Both the position numbers and the translations under genes were made by a program. This document shows positions 56,109 to 64,000 of a DNA stretch of 64,000 nt, piece by piece. This stretch comes from Candidatus Neomarinimicrobiota bacterium (GTDB lineage Bacteria; Fidelibacterota; Fidelibacteria; Fidelibacterales; Fidelibacteraceae). The notes below the pieces were generated by a model that searched no databases, was not told the DNA's origin, and was given only the letters and a program-made list of their open reading frames with translations. The stretch lies in contig JAGGVO010000012.1 of NCBI GenBank assembly GCA_021157965.1, positions 1 through 64,000 on the forward strand, in the 5' to 3' direction. Positions within the stretch are counted from its first letter, which is position 1. Every line of letters starts with the position of its first letter.

Positions 56109-56924
56109 ATGAAACGCATTATCCTGCTTTTTCTGATCCTGAGTGCCTCGCTGTCAGGACAAAAAATTGAAAAAATTCAGATGGGAGAGCCGGAAAAAAA
56201 TCCCCGAAAAGCCATGCTGATGTCCGCCGTTCTTCCGGGGACCGGACAGTTTTATTCACAATCTGTTTCATGGGGAATTGTATATTCGGTTCTTGAACTG
56301 GCCGGAATCAGTGGTACTGTATATTACAACCAGGCCGGAAATGCCAAAACCGATGACTATACATCCTTTGCGGATAATCACTGGAATGTCATCCGCTGGT
56401 TGGATGACTACTACGGAGAGTATGAAAAGCCATGGGCTAACCCCGCTGCAGAGAAAACACACAATGTCTATCTCTATGTCGGGACACACAGGTATACTTT
56501 CACTGAATTTATTCAGACCTTTGAAACATGGAAAGACTGGCAGGCTTACCGGGACCAGATCGAGCTGGAAAAAGAGTACCACTTTTACGAAAACATCAGC
56601 AAGTACAAACAGTTTAAACAGGGTTGGGATGACTGGCAGGAATACAAGGATGATCCCGACTATCAGGTTATCCGGCGTTCTTCTCCCAATCAGGAACACT
56701 ATGCCGACATGCGAAAAGACGCCAATGACCTGTTGAAAAGGTCCACCTATTTTACATCCGCCCTTATGTTCAATCATCTGATCTCTGCCTTTGATGCATT
56801 TTTTCGCACATCCCGATGGAACAAACACTTTGCTCACCGTGTACACATGAACATGGTGCCCAATCTGTCTTTCCGAAATCAGGGCTTAACTTTTCACATG
56901 CAAATTGATTTGGAAGGCTTATGA
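56109..56924 (+). CDS. DUF5683-like exported protein
   Basis: This 271-residue protein has a signal peptide (KRIILLFLILSASLSGQ). The segment PRKAMLMSAVLPGTGQFYSQSVSWGIVYSVLELAGISG is the DUF5683-type membrane motif (PGxGQ-Y followed by a hydrophobic stretch). A Trp/Tyr/Lys/Asp-rich helical middle (WKDWQAYRDQIELEKEYHFYENISKYKQF) and a second hydrophobic stretch (STYFTSALMFNHLISAFDAFF) follow. The function is unknown. It overlaps bamD by 4 bases. Confidence 0.65.
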   Translation: MKRIILLFLILSASLSGQKIEKIQMGEPEKNPRKAMLMSAVLPGTGQFYSQSVSWGIVYSVLELAGISGTVYYNQAGNAKTDDYTSFADNHWNVIRWLDDYYGEYEKPWANPAAEKTHNVYLYVGTHRYTFTEFIQTFETWKDWQAYRDQIELEKEYHFYENISKYKQFKQGWDDWQEYKDDPDYQVIRRSSPNQEHYADMRKDANDLLKRSTYFTSALMFNHLISAFDAFFRTSRWNKHFAHRVHMNMVPNLSFRNQGLTFHMQIDLEGL

Positions 56925-57679
56925 AATCTTACAAGTATAGCTTTATCCTTACCACCATTACACTTTTCGTCCTATGGGGTTGCTCCGGCTCCAAAACCGT
57001 TGAAACCGGTTCCTTTATGCAACGTTATGAAAAAGGAAACCAGCTTTATGACGATGAAAAATATTATAAAGCCATCGATCACTTTACTTTTGTCGTATAC
57101 AACGCCCCGGGGAGTGATATTGCTGATGACGCCCAGTTCAAGCTGGCTAAATCCCATTACCAATTAAAAGAATATCTTGTAGCCATTGACGAGTTTCAAC
57201 GGCTATTACTCCGCTGGCCTGCCAGCGACCTGGCTGAAGAGGCAGATTTTATGATTGGCGAGTGCTATTTTGAACTATCCCCCATTTATCAAAGGGATCA
57301 GACCTATACATATCATGCTATTCAGCAGTATCAGGATTTCATCGACACCTATCCCCACAGCAAATTCCGGAAACCGGCTGAAGATCGTATCCAAACATGT
57401 CGCATGAAACTGGCCAAGAAAATCTTCGATGCCGGTGAACTTTACATGATTTTACGGGAGTGGAAAGCAGCTATTATTACCTTTGAAGAAATCATCAATA
57501 AATATTACGATACCCCCCTTTATCAACCAACCCTGCTGAACATGGCTGAGTGCTATAAGAAAATTGGGGATATGGAGAAACTGTCTGAAATATTCGGTGA
57601 AATCGACAAATCCAAGCTAAAATCCCCCCAGGACAAAATCCGTTACAATTCCCTGACAGGCGACCCTGACCGGAAGTAA
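56921..57679 (+). CDS. bamD: outer-membrane assembly lipoprotein BamD
   Basis: This 252-residue lipoprotein has a signal ending FVLWGC. TPR repeats of BamD type begin YEKGNQLYDDEKYYKAIDHFTFVVYNAPGSDIADDAQFKLAKSHY and include a DTYPHSKF segment. BamD works with BamA in inserting beta-barrel proteins. It overlaps the upstream gene (ATGA) and precedes nadD by 5 bases. bamA itself is not in the window. Confidence 0.9.
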   Translation: MKSYKYSFILTTITLFVLWGCSGSKTVETGSFMQRYEKGNQLYDDEKYYKAIDHFTFVVYNAPGSDIADDAQFKLAKSHYQLKEYLVAIDEFQRLLLRWPASDLAEEADFMIGECYFELSPIYQRDQTYTYHAIQQYQDFIDTYPHSKFRKPAEDRIQTCRMKLAKKIFDAGELYMILREWKAAIITFEEIINKYYDTPLYQPTLLNMAECYKKIGDMEKLSEIFGEIDKSKLKSPQDKIRYNSLTGDPDRK

Positions 57680-57684
57680 ATTCC

Positions 57685-58272
57685 ATGAAACTCTGTTTAT
57701 ACGGCGGATCTTTTGATCCCGTTCATAACGGTCACCTCTTTTATGCCCGTAAGGCTCTGGAGCAACTTGCGCCGGATCAAATGATCCTTATGCCCGTGAA
57801 CCGCTCTCCTTTTAAAAAGGAAAATCCCGCAGCAGGGAAACACCGGCTGGCAATGCTCAGACGGGCTTTTGCGGAGATGGAAAACGTCCATATCAGCACC
57901 TGGGAGCTGGAAAAACCCGGCCCGTCCTATACAATTGACACAGTTTACTATCTTATATCCCTTTATGATGCCGTAGAAAAATTATACATTCTTGCCGGTA
58001 TGGATCAGATGGCAGCAATTCAAAAATGGAAGGATATCGATAAGATGCTGACTTTGGGCGTATCTTTTGCCGTCTTTCCCAGAAAAGGCTATTCTTTTTC
58101 AGATATCCATCCCGATTTTCGTCCCCATTGTGTAACAATTGACGGGCCCGTTGTGGATATCAGCGCCTCTGCCTTGCGGGAGAAAATCCGCAAGGGAGAA
58201 AATGTGGCAAATCTGATTCCTGAATCTGTTCTGAACTATATTCAAGAAAACAACCTGTATTCTCATGCCTGA
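57685..58272 (+). CDS. nadD: nicotinate-nucleotide adenylyltransferase
   Basis: It makes nicotinic acid adenine dinucleotide from NaMN and ATP in NAD biosynthesis. The 195-residue protein has GGSFDPVHNGHLFYARKAL (nucleotidyltransferase HxGH region), PVNRSPFK, SYTIDTVYYL and a C-terminal ISASALREKIRKGE. Length is normal. It overlaps the antiporter start by 8 bases. Confidence 0.96.
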   Translation: MKLCLYGGSFDPVHNGHLFYARKALEQLAPDQMILMPVNRSPFKKENPAAGKHRLAMLRRAFAEMENVHISTWELEKPGPSYTIDTVYYLISLYDAVEKLYILAGMDQMAAIQKWKDIDKMLTLGVSFAVFPRKGYSFSDIHPDFRPHCVTIDGPVVDISASALREKIRKGENVANLIPESVLNYIQENNLYSHA

Positions 58273-59215
58273 ACTTGTCCACCAACTGATACTTTTTGTT
58301 ATCGGCATCGTGCTGCTCTATTACGGAGCAGATTTCTTGGTCCGTGGCGGAGCCAATATTGCCCGGATTTACGGGGTGAAACCCATGATCATCGGGCTTA
58401 CCATTGTTGCATTCGGGACATCCATGCCTGAATTCCTGGTTGGAACTGTGGCTTCTATCAAGGGACAGTCGGATATTGCCATCGGCAATGTTGTAGGCAG
58501 CAATATTGCCAACATTGCACTGATTCTGGGACTTTCGGCGCTTTTCTCGCCACTGGTGATCCACTATAAGATGATCCGTAAAGAACTCATATTCCTCCTT
58601 ATATCATCCCTGGTTTTTATATACTTTATTCGGGACGGCGTGAATTTCCGGGAAGGAGTCCTCTTTATATCTATTCTTGTAGGATATACCACTTATCTGG
58701 TCTTGCACCCCGAAGAGGTGCCGGTTGTAGAAAAGCTGCCGGAAAAAACGAATTCAATACTGATAAACTTATTCTTCATCATAATCGGTATCACAGGACT
58801 TACCTTCGGTTCGGACTGGCTGGTAAGCTCTGCAGTTTACATTGCACAGCTTATTAAAATCCCGGATATCGTCATCGGGATGACCATAGTGGCTGTGGGG
58901 ACATCCCTTCCGGAACTGGCGGCCAGTGTGATGGCTGCGGTGAAGAAAGAGACAGATATTTCCGTTGGAAATATCATCGGTTCTAATTTATTCAATATGT
59001 TTTTTGTCATCGGCGGAATCGGGCTCTTCAAATATGTTCCCGTAAACCCGGTGATATTTACTTTTGAAATCCCGGTCATGCTGGGACTTGTAATTATACT
59101 CTTTCCCATGATTATCTTGCGAAAAGGATTAAACCGGTATTGCGGCATTATTCTTTTGCTGATTTATTTTACTTTCAACTTCTATCTTTATATGACCCGG
59201 CATCTCTCCCTATGA
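58265..59215 (+). CDS. calcium/sodium antiporter (CaCA family, YrbG-like)
   Basis: This 316-residue inner-membrane protein has about ten hydrophobic helices in two inverted halves. Each half carries the alpha-repeat motifs: GTSMPEFLVG with GSNIANIALILG, and GTSLPELAASV with GSNLFNMFFVIGG. The conserved Glu residues form the cation site. Ca2+ or another cation is exchanged for Na+ or H+; specificity is not evident. Stop and next start overlap (ATGA). Confidence 0.92.
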   Translation: MPELVHQLILFVIGIVLLYYGADFLVRGGANIARIYGVKPMIIGLTIVAFGTSMPEFLVGTVASIKGQSDIAIGNVVGSNIANIALILGLSALFSPLVIHYKMIRKELIFLLISSLVFIYFIRDGVNFREGVLFISILVGYTTYLVLHPEEVPVVEKLPEKTNSILINLFFIIIGITGLTFGSDWLVSSAVYIAQLIKIPDIVIGMTIVAVGTSLPELAASVMAAVKKETDISVGNIIGSNLFNMFFVIGGIGLFKYVPVNPVIFTFEIPVMLGLVIILFPMIILRKGLNRYCGIILLLIYFTFNFYLYMTRHLSL

Positions 59216-59955
59216 GCCACCCACTTCATATCATTCCGCCTTACAGCCGGTCTGCAGATTTTTATGACGAGCTCATGGCGGATATTGATTATAAAGGATG
59301 GGCGGAGTATTTACTGGATCTTTCAGCGGAACTCAATATTCAAACGGATGCCATCATTGATTTCTCCTGCGGTACGGGCACCCTTTTGCACCACCTGTCC
59401 GCCGGGGCCCGGCGAATCCGTGGATTGGATATCTCAAAATCCATGATCCGTCAAGCGAAAGAGAAATACCCTGAAAATGAATGGTTTGTCGGTAATATGA
59501 TGACAACCTTCATGCCGGACAATTTTACCCTGGGGCTTAATCTCCATGACTCCCTGAATTATATTAAAGACACGGATGTTTTGAAACATTACATCCATCG
59601 CATGCAAAAATCTTGTAAACCGGGACAAAGTTTGTTTTTTGATTTTGCTCTGCCGGCTCTGATAAAGCGTTACTTCATCAATCAGGATGAAATAAAAAAA
59701 ATGGGGAACGGTGACATTGTCCACCGACACCATGACTATTTGGAATCAGAAAATCTTTGCCTTACATATCTGGAAATCACGCACATGGGCCGACAGGTTA
59801 TTGAAATCCATCAACAGCGGATCTGGCCATTTCATGAATTAAAAGAAATGTTCATTGGATTACCGGGTCAGAATCTCTTATTTTTAGAGGAATTTTCATA
59901 CCTGGAGGCACATGAACAATCTGAACGCTTACTGGTGGTAATCACCCATGATTGA
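59212..59955 (+). CDS. class I SAM-dependent methyltransferase
   Basis: This 247-residue protein has the SAM-binding motif I DFSCGTGTLLHHL, motif II-like IRGLDISKSMIRQAKEKYP and LNLHDSLNYI, typical of small class I methyltransferases. The substrate is unknown. ATG 59212 overlaps the antiporter stop; a longer frame from 59140 lies inside that gene. Its own end overlaps ftsE by 8 bases. Confidence 0.87.
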   Translation: MSHPLHIIPPYSRSADFYDELMADIDYKGWAEYLLDLSAELNIQTDAIIDFSCGTGTLLHHLSAGARRIRGLDISKSMIRQAKEKYPENEWFVGNMMTTFMPDNFTLGLNLHDSLNYIKDTDVLKHYIHRMQKSCKPGQSLFFDFALPALIKRYFINQDEIKKMGNGDIVHRHHDYLESENLCLTYLEITHMGRQVIEIHQQRIWPFHELKEMFIGLPGQNLLFLEEFSYLEAHEQSERLLVVITHD

Positions 59956-60601
59956 GTGCAGCAAGCTGACTGTCAATTTCGGAAACGGTGAAGGTATACG
60001 GAATATCACAACCCAATTTTACGAGGGGGATTTCACGCTTCTCCTGGGACCTACGGGGTGTGGTAAATCCACCCTGATGCGTGTGATATACATGGATATT
60101 CAGCCAACCAAAGGTTATATCAGAATCCGGAACTGGGACAGCCGGAAAATCAGCAAGCGGCAGATTCTGAAACTCCGCCGGGGCATTGGAATTATCTTTC
60201 AGGATTTTCGCCTGATTGAAAATCTGAATGTTTTTGAAAATGTGGCTTTGCCCCTGATCATGACCGGTCATTCCCGAAAATCCATCCATGAAAGAGTAAG
60301 TGTGATCCTTGACGAAGTGGGCCTTCTGGGAACATGGCGTCAGAAAGCCGGATCTCTGAGCGGCGGTGAGAAACAACGGGTTGCCATCGCCCGGGCAATT
60401 GTAAAAAACCCTTTTCTCGTCCTTGCCGACGAACCGACGGGCAATCTGGACCCGGAAGCCGCCAATACCGTTTTTGAATTATTGAAGAAAATAAATGCCC
60501 TGGGAACGTCGGTGATCATGGCCACCCATAATTACACCCTCATTGAAGATACGGATTACCGCCGAATTTATATGGAAAATGGAAGTCTGGTGGATTTGTA
60601 A
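59948..60601 (+). CDS. ftsE: cell-division ATP-binding protein FtsE
   Basis: It is the ABC ATPase of FtsEX, which activates peptidoglycan hydrolases at division. The 217-residue protein has Walker [11 protein letters not shown]-loop [21 protein letters not shown], signature [15 protein letters not shown], Walker [14 protein letters not shown] and switch His in ATHNY. The stop overlaps the ftsX start (TAATG). Confidence 0.95.
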   Translation: MIECSKLTVNFGNGEGIRNITTQFYEGDFTLLLGPTGCGKSTLMRVIYMDIQPTKGYIRIRNWDSRKISKRQILKLRRGIGIIFQDFRLIENLNVFENVALPLIMTGHSRKSIHERVSVILDEVGLLGTWRQKAGSLSGGEKQRVAIARAIVKNPFLVLADEPTGNLDPEAANTVFELLKKINALGTSVIMATHNYTLIEDTDYRRIYMENGSLVDL

Positions 60602-61485
60602 TGCGCCTATCATTTATTTTGAAACAAACCTTCATCAATTTGTGGACCGCCCGCCTGCCGGCACTGGTAGCAATATTCACTATCGGCATATCTTTGAGCA
60701 TTGTCATTGGTATGGGACTTCTGGGATACAAGGCCTTTACATCTTTTGATTTATTCCAGGACAAATTTGAAATCGAGGTTTTTTTATATCCCAATCTGAA
60801 AAGAGATGAAATCACACGCATTCAGAACGAACTGGCGGAAATCCATCAAATAAAAATGATTAATTACATTTCCAAGGATGAGGCTGCCCGGATTTTCAAG
60901 GAAGAGTTCGGGGAGGATATTCATGATATTCTGGACGAAAACCCTCTTCCCCCTTCTTTTCACATTAAGCTCTATAAACAAATGACTCATCCGGATATTG
61001 TTGAAAATGTGGCCAAACGCATTTCAGAACTCCGGGGCGTTGATGATGTAAAATATCATAAAGAAATTTTAATCCTGATGGAAAAGTATTTTCGCCTGAT
61101 GACACTTGTGGGGACAGGAATTATCATTTCCCTGATTATTGCCATGAATATCCTTATCCGAAACACCATTAAACTTTCCGTCTATGCCCGGAGAAAACAG
61201 ATTGCCATTCTACAACAGTTGGGAGCCGGCGGTTTGTTTATCCGTCTGCCCTATATTTTCGAAGGAATTCTTGAAGGAGCTCTGGGAGGAGCTTTTGCCG
61301 GCGTTCTCCTCCATCTTTCCTTTCAGGTTATCAATTTTTCTGTCCAGTATATTTTTGACATTTCCCTGGCCTTTTCACCCTTTATCTGGACCTTTTCCAT
61401 CAGTGTCGGAGCCCTCATGGGCATGTTCTCCAGCAGTCGGGCTGCCAAAAGCTTCATGTACCTCTTCGCCAGAGAAGACTATTAG
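60601..61485 (+). CDS. ftsX: cell-division protein FtsX
   Basis: This 294-residue permease-like partner of FtsE has an N-terminal helix (about 20-42), a periplasmic domain (about 50-165) with FEIEVFLYPNLKRDEI and FGEDIHDILDENPLPPSFHIKL, and three C-terminal helices. The periplasmic loop controls murein hydrolases. It is translated from an ATG overlapping the ftsE stop. A bidirectional terminator follows. Confidence 0.94.
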   Translation: MRLSFILKQTFINLWTARLPALVAIFTIGISLSIVIGMGLLGYKAFTSFDLFQDKFEIEVFLYPNLKRDEITRIQNELAEIHQIKMINYISKDEAARIFKEEFGEDIHDILDENPLPPSFHIKLYKQMTHPDIVENVAKRISELRGVDDVKYHKEILILMEKYFRLMTLVGTGIIISLIIAMNILIRNTIKLSVYARRKQIAILQQLGAGGLFIRLPYIFEGILEGALGGAFAGVLLHLSFQVINFSVQYIFDISLAFSPFIWTFSISVGALMGMFSSSRAAKSFMYLFAREDY

Positions 61486-61507
61486 TTCAGAACTCAATTC
61501 ATCATTT

Positions 61508-61539
61508 AAAAAAAAAGGGTGCTTCAGCACCCTTTTTTT
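61508..61539. terminator. bidirectional terminator between ftsX and groES
   Basis: Stem GGGTGC/GCACCC with loop TTCA (61517-61532) has nine A before and seven T after, serving both convergent transcripts. Confidence 0.92.
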
Positions 61540-61552
61540 GTTCATCCTAAGA

Positions 61553-61825
61553 TCAGTCCTCTATGATTGCAAGAATATCACTCCGCTGGAGAAGAATATA
61601 TTCCTTATCATCCAACTTGATCTCTTCTCCCGCATACTTTCCATAGAGCACCTTGTCACCGGGTTTGACGAGTTCTTTCAGCTCTTCGTCTGTCCCCACT
61701 TCAATAACGGTCCCCAGATGCTTTTTTTCTTTTGCCGTATCAGGGATGATAATCCCGCTGGCTGTCTTTTCTTCCTGGGGTGCTGTTTCTACAAGCACGC
61801 GATCATCAAGTGGTTTGATTTTCAT
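61553..61825 (-). CDS. groES: co-chaperonin GroES
   Basis: It forms the heptameric lid of the GroEL cage. The 90-residue protein begins KIKPLDDRVLVETAPQEEKTASGIIIPDTAKEKKHLGTVIEVG, with the mobile loop and GKYAGEEIKLDDKEY typical of the family. GGAGG precedes the ATG. It lies 16 bases after the glutaredoxin gene and shares its promoter, about 37 kb from groEL, with no CIRCE. Confidence 0.97.
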   Translation of the reverse strand: MKIKPLDDRVLVETAPQEEKTASGIIIPDTAKEKKHLGTVIEVGTDEELKELVKPGDKVLYGKYAGEEIKLDDKEYILLQRSDILAIIED

Positions 61826-61841
61826 GAATTTCCTCCGACTC

Positions 61842-62087
61842 TCATGTTTTGAGATTTAACATTTTATTTATTTTCGGTCTGTCAAAACCTACAATGGGTC
61901 TGTTGTTTATCCATAACTGGGGCACTCCCTGTTGCCCGCTTTTCCGCATCATATCCTGGGCTGCCTTTGTGTTGCGGCTTACATCCACTTCCTTGAACCG
62001 AATCTTCTTCTCCATGAGATACCGCTTCACCTGTTTGCAATAGGTACATGTCGGGGTTGTAAAGACAATCACTCGCTTTTGTTCCAT
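61842..62087 (-). CDS. glutaredoxin
   Basis: This 81-residue thiol-redox protein has active site TPTCTYCKQVKRYL, the GVPQLWINN cis-Pro segment and GFDRPKI. It could reduce disulfides of ribonucleotide reductase or other partners; whether glutathione is the donor is unknown. ATG 62087 follows AGGAG. The upstream extension in frame lacks a site. It is co-transcribed with groES. Confidence 0.9.
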   Translation of the reverse strand: MEQKRVIVFTTPTCTYCKQVKRYLMEKKIRFKEVDVSRNTKAAQDMMRKSGQQGVPQLWINNRPIVGFDRPKINKMLNLKT

Positions 62088-62135
62088 AGCACTCCTACAA
62101 TCCGGTCCTGTCAAATAGCATGGTATTAACTACAA

Positions 62136-62164
62136 AATATAACAAGGACCATGTTTTTTTTCAA
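62136..62164 (-). promoter_or_regulatory. promoter of the glutaredoxin-groES operon
   Basis: On the minus strand, -35 TTGAAA (complement of 62159-62164), a 17-base spacer and -10 TATATT (complement of 62136-62141). The start would be near 62129, about 42 bases before the glutaredoxin ATG. Confidence 0.7.
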
Positions 62165-62170
62165 TTTTTT

Positions 62171-62428
62171 TCACTCCCTGAAATCCTCGAGTTTCAGGAC
62201 ATTTAGAAGCCGCAATTCCATCTCTTCGTCCATATCCTTCTCATTGTCCACTTCACGGTACATTTCAATGGTTTTTTCCACAGAATTGTAGAAGAAATGG
62301 CAATCGGGACACTTTTCCAATTCGACGGCAATTTCCTTACAGACTTCTTCATCCATATCCTGGGACAGGCCGAGACAGAGTTTTTCGAAGGGTGTTAACT
62401 GTTTTTTTTCGGTTTTTTCATTTTCCAT
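62171..62428 (-). CDS. putative anti-sigma factor (atypical zinc motif)
   Basis: This 85-residue acidic protein is encoded directly after, and overlapping by 11 bases, an ECF sigma factor gene. It has Cys 30 and the pair Cys 40/Cys 43 in VCKEIAVELEKCPDC, similar to the zinc-containing anti-sigma H-x3-C-x2-C motif. Glu 36 stands where His is usual. No transmembrane segment is visible, so it would be a soluble anti-sigma factor. The role is inferred mainly from gene position. Confidence 0.65.
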   Translation of the reverse strand: MENEKTEKKQLTPFEKLCLGLSQDMDEEVCKEIAVELEKCPDCHFFYNSVEKTIEMYREVDNEKDMDEEMELRLLNVLKLEDFRE

Positions 62429-63005
62429 TGAACTGACCTTCCTGAAAATATTTTTGCAGATTCTGTCTGAGATAATAGCGGGCCCTCATCAGGCGGACTT
62501 TGACATTGGATTCGGTAAGATCCAGAAGTTTTTGGGTCTCGATGGTGGAAAGGCCCTCCAAATCCCTCAGAATGAAAACGGAGCGGTAAATGGCCGGGAG
62601 CTCCTTTACGGCATTGTCAAGCAATTTCCGGAACTCTTCATTGGACATGAGCTTGCGATTGAAAGCCGGCCATTCTGACAGGTGTTGTCCGTGAATCGAT
62701 TCTATATCCGGATCGGACAAGGACACCATGGCATTCCCCTTGTTCCTGTCCCTGAGTTTCTGAAGAGAAATATTCATGGTGATCCTGTACAGCCAGGTAA
62801 AAAACTGGGACCGCCCTTCGAAGGTATGAAGTTTCCGCAGGGCTGTAAGAAAGGTTTCCTGCATCACGTCTTCAGCATCTTCTTTATCCCGCATCATCCG
62901 CAAGGCCAGATTGAAAATTTTTTTTTCATACCTCAGGACAAGCCGGGCCTGGGCTTTCCGGTCTCCGTTCTGTGCTTTTTCAATGAGCTCAAGTTCGTTT
63001 TCCAC
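62418..63005 (-). CDS. ECF-type RNA polymerase sigma factor
   Basis: This 195-residue sigma-70-family factor of the extracytoplasmic group has region 2 at about 20-90 (RYEKKIFNLALRMMRDKEDAEDVMQETFLTALRKLHTFEGRSQFFTWLYRITMN). Region 4 lies at about 130-185 (LLDNAVKELPAIYRSVFILRDLEGLSTIETQKLLDLTESNVKVRLMRARYYLR). The start is GTG 63005 behind AAGGA. The overlapping downstream gene is its probable antagonist. The signal it responds to is unknown. Confidence 0.93.
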   Translation of the reverse strand: MENELELIEKAQNGDRKAQARLVLRYEKKIFNLALRMMRDKEDAEDVMQETFLTALRKLHTFEGRSQFFTWLYRITMNISLQKLRDRNKGNAMVSLSDPDIESIHGQHLSEWPAFNRKLMSNEEFRKLLDNAVKELPAIYRSVFILRDLEGLSTIETQKLLDLTESNVKVRLMRARYYLRQNLQKYFQEGQFNGK

Positions 63006-63048
63006 ATTTCATCCTTTTTAGATGATTTTTATCAGGGAGGTTACAGGC

Positions 63049-63918
63049 TTATAAAAGGCTTAACACAATAGAGTTTAATTTTGTTTCGGCTGTATCGGAA
63101 CGGGACAGTACAATCACGGGGACAGACGCATTGAGAATAAGTCCGCCGGCTTTTGCTTTCTCCAGAAAGATCATTTGTTTGATCATAAAATTTGCCGGAG
63201 TGATATCGGGAAAAATGATGACATCCACCTTTCCGGAAATTTGTGATTGAATTCCTTTCTTCCGGGCGGCATTTTCGGATAATATGACATCCAATGCAAT
63301 AGGTCCCTCAGCCAGATATCCCTTTTCCGTATATTCCCGGGCCAGTTCAAAGGCATCGCCTGTAGCCGGGATTTTGGGATTAACTTTTTCAATGACTGCC
63401 GCAAAGGCGATTCTGGGCTTACGTCCCAGAACCTTTTCAGCATAAGCAACCGTACTTGCTGTAATCTCTCGTTTGGTTTCCAGATCCGGCGCAATATTTA
63501 TGCCGCCATCCGCCGCAAAGAGCAGCCGGGGATAAGCCGGTGTGTCGCAAACCGCCACATGGGATAAAACTTTCCCGATCCGGAGGCCTTTTTCCTTGTC
63601 CAGAAGAGGTTTCATGAAATCCGCCGTGGGAATATCCCCTTTCATAATCAAATCCCCCCCGCCTCTACGGATATCCTCTACCGCAGCTGCTGCTGCTTCA
63701 ACCGGCGACAGGGAATGATATACGGCAGAAACCTCCAGCTTGTGCTGTTCCGACTTCTTCTCAATCAGTGCGCGGTTTCCGAAAAGACGCAGTCGGATAA
63801 ATCCTTGCTCAACTGCCTGTTTGAGCCCTTCAAAAACAGAATCCGCCTCCGGATTCACCACATTGCAGTTTTTTGGTTCCCGGGTTGACACCCGTTGATA
63901 TAAATCGTTAAATCTCAT
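63049..63918 (-). CDS. ptb: phosphate butyryltransferase
   Basis: It converts butyryl-CoA (or branched acyl-CoA) and phosphate to acyl phosphate, the step before butyrate kinase. The 289-residue length fits Ptb rather than the longer Pta. Segments include AAAAVEDIRRGGGDLIMKGDIPTADFMKPLLDKEKGLR, AVCDTPAYPRLLFAADGGINIAPDL and KVDVIIFPDITPANFMIKQMIFL. It follows the buk-like gene by 7 bases (GAGG site). It indicates fermentation to short-chain acids or their use. Confidence 0.9.
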   Translation of the reverse strand: MRFNDLYQRVSTREPKNCNVVNPEADSVFEGLKQAVEQGFIRLRLFGNRALIEKKSEQHKLEVSAVYHSLSPVEAAAAAVEDIRRGGGDLIMKGDIPTADFMKPLLDKEKGLRIGKVLSHVAVCDTPAYPRLLFAADGGINIAPDLETKREITASTVAYAEKVLGRKPRIAFAAVIEKVNPKIPATGDAFELAREYTEKGYLAEGPIALDVILSENAARKKGIQSQISGKVDVIIFPDITPANFMIKQMIFLEKAKAGGLILNASVPVIVLSRSDTAETKLNSIVLSLL

Positions 63919-63925
63919 GATATCC

Positions 63926-64000
63926 TCACATGTAATCCTGAACAGGAATATCTCCCTTCAGTGCTCTGAATCCTCCGTCTGCCATCGCTTCCAATTCATT
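63926..64000 (-). CDS. buk: butyrate kinase, C-terminal end (partial)
   Basis: Only the last 24 codons are present, encoding NELEAMADGGFRALKGDIPV followed by QDYM and TGA. This matches the end of butyrate kinase-type acetokinase proteins, where an E-x-EA(L/M) helix leads to a short tail. The tight spacing to ptb supports the call. The 5' part lies beyond base 64000. Confidence 0.75.
   Translation of the reverse strand, partial: NELEAMADGGFRALKGDIPVQDYM

Noticed and set aside
61184-61852. 222-codon open frame across the ftsX-groES junction
   Set aside because: It is a shadow of ftsX and groES and crosses the bidirectional terminator.
62076-62090. Half of a CIRCE-like element (GAGTGCTA) at the glutaredoxin start
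   Set aside because: It is just the AGGAG ribosome site running into the start codon; no second arm is present.
63017-63045. ECF-type autoregulatory promoter (TGTAAC, 17 bases, TCTAAA) before the sigma factor gene
   Set aside because: The implied start point near 63011 would fall within the AAGGA ribosome site of the GTG start, so the transcript could not be translated normally; the match is probably chance.

Overview
The window looks like chromosomal DNA of an anaerobic or facultative, Gram-negative bacterium of the FCB (Fibrobacteres-Chlorobi-Bacteroidetes) superphylum, possibly one of its candidate phyla such as Marinimicrobia or Cloacimonadota. The case rests on lipoproteins, BamD and beta-barrel outer-membrane proteins, a PorV-family protein beside a protein with a type IX secretion (T9SS) type A sorting domain, an sdh/frd complex, and a Ptb-Buk acyl-phosphate pair. 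The 5' part of a 16S rRNA gene lies at the left edge, so a database comparison of it would settle the lineage. No phage, IS element, CRISPR array or other clear mobile DNA is visible.

Left third (1-27.5 kb): a 16S gene runs out of the window with a consensus sigma-70 promoter and a long leader. Then come pgk-tpiA-secG, tRNA-Leu(GAG) and a periplasmic TPR protein. A tightly overlapping run follows: HAD hydrolase, acpS, nnr, VanZ-like, recN, a DNPH1-like hydrolase, DUF4159, DUF4175 and a large TPR protein. It abuts a convergent D-lactate dehydrogenase. Next are asnA with a CpXC protein, a DUF697-like membrane protein, two glycosyltransferases, groEL behind a perfect CIRCE operator, and a three-domain acyl-activating enzyme/ACP/PlsC fusion.

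Middle (27.5-42.6 kb): a 625-base non-coding stretch holds an AT-rich dyad and a promoter. It precedes an isolated hydroxymethylbilane synthase (HemC) homologue that has lost both the catalytic Asp and the cofactor-binding Cys. Leftward genes follow: a small secreted barrel protein, an MmgE/PrpD protein, an inactive/active pair of M16 peptidases, the sdhDCAB complex and a full-length DsbD. Rightward are an M18 aminopeptidase, a CpoB-like lipoprotein and a glycogen synthase N-domain-only protein.

Right third (42.6-64 kb): an envelope-rich rightward region. It holds a lipoprotein, an outer-membrane barrel, a TPR lipoprotein, rpiB-glyA-nrdR, and then, behind a candidate attenuator, porV, a T9SS-sorted M6 pseudoprotease, a metalloprotease/beta-propeller/beta-barrel fusion, a DUF5683-like protein, bamD, nadD, a Ca2+/Na+ antiporter, a methyltransferase and ftsEX. 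A bidirectional terminator separates this from leftward groES, glutaredoxin, an ECF sigma/anti-sigma pair and ptb-buk; buk is cut by the window end.

The most novel-looking items are the HemC pseudoenzyme with its own regulatory region, the pseudoprotease and protease-barrel pair behind PorV, the leader with mutually exclusive hairpins before porV, and the split control of groEL (CIRCE) and groES (no CIRCE, 37 kb away).
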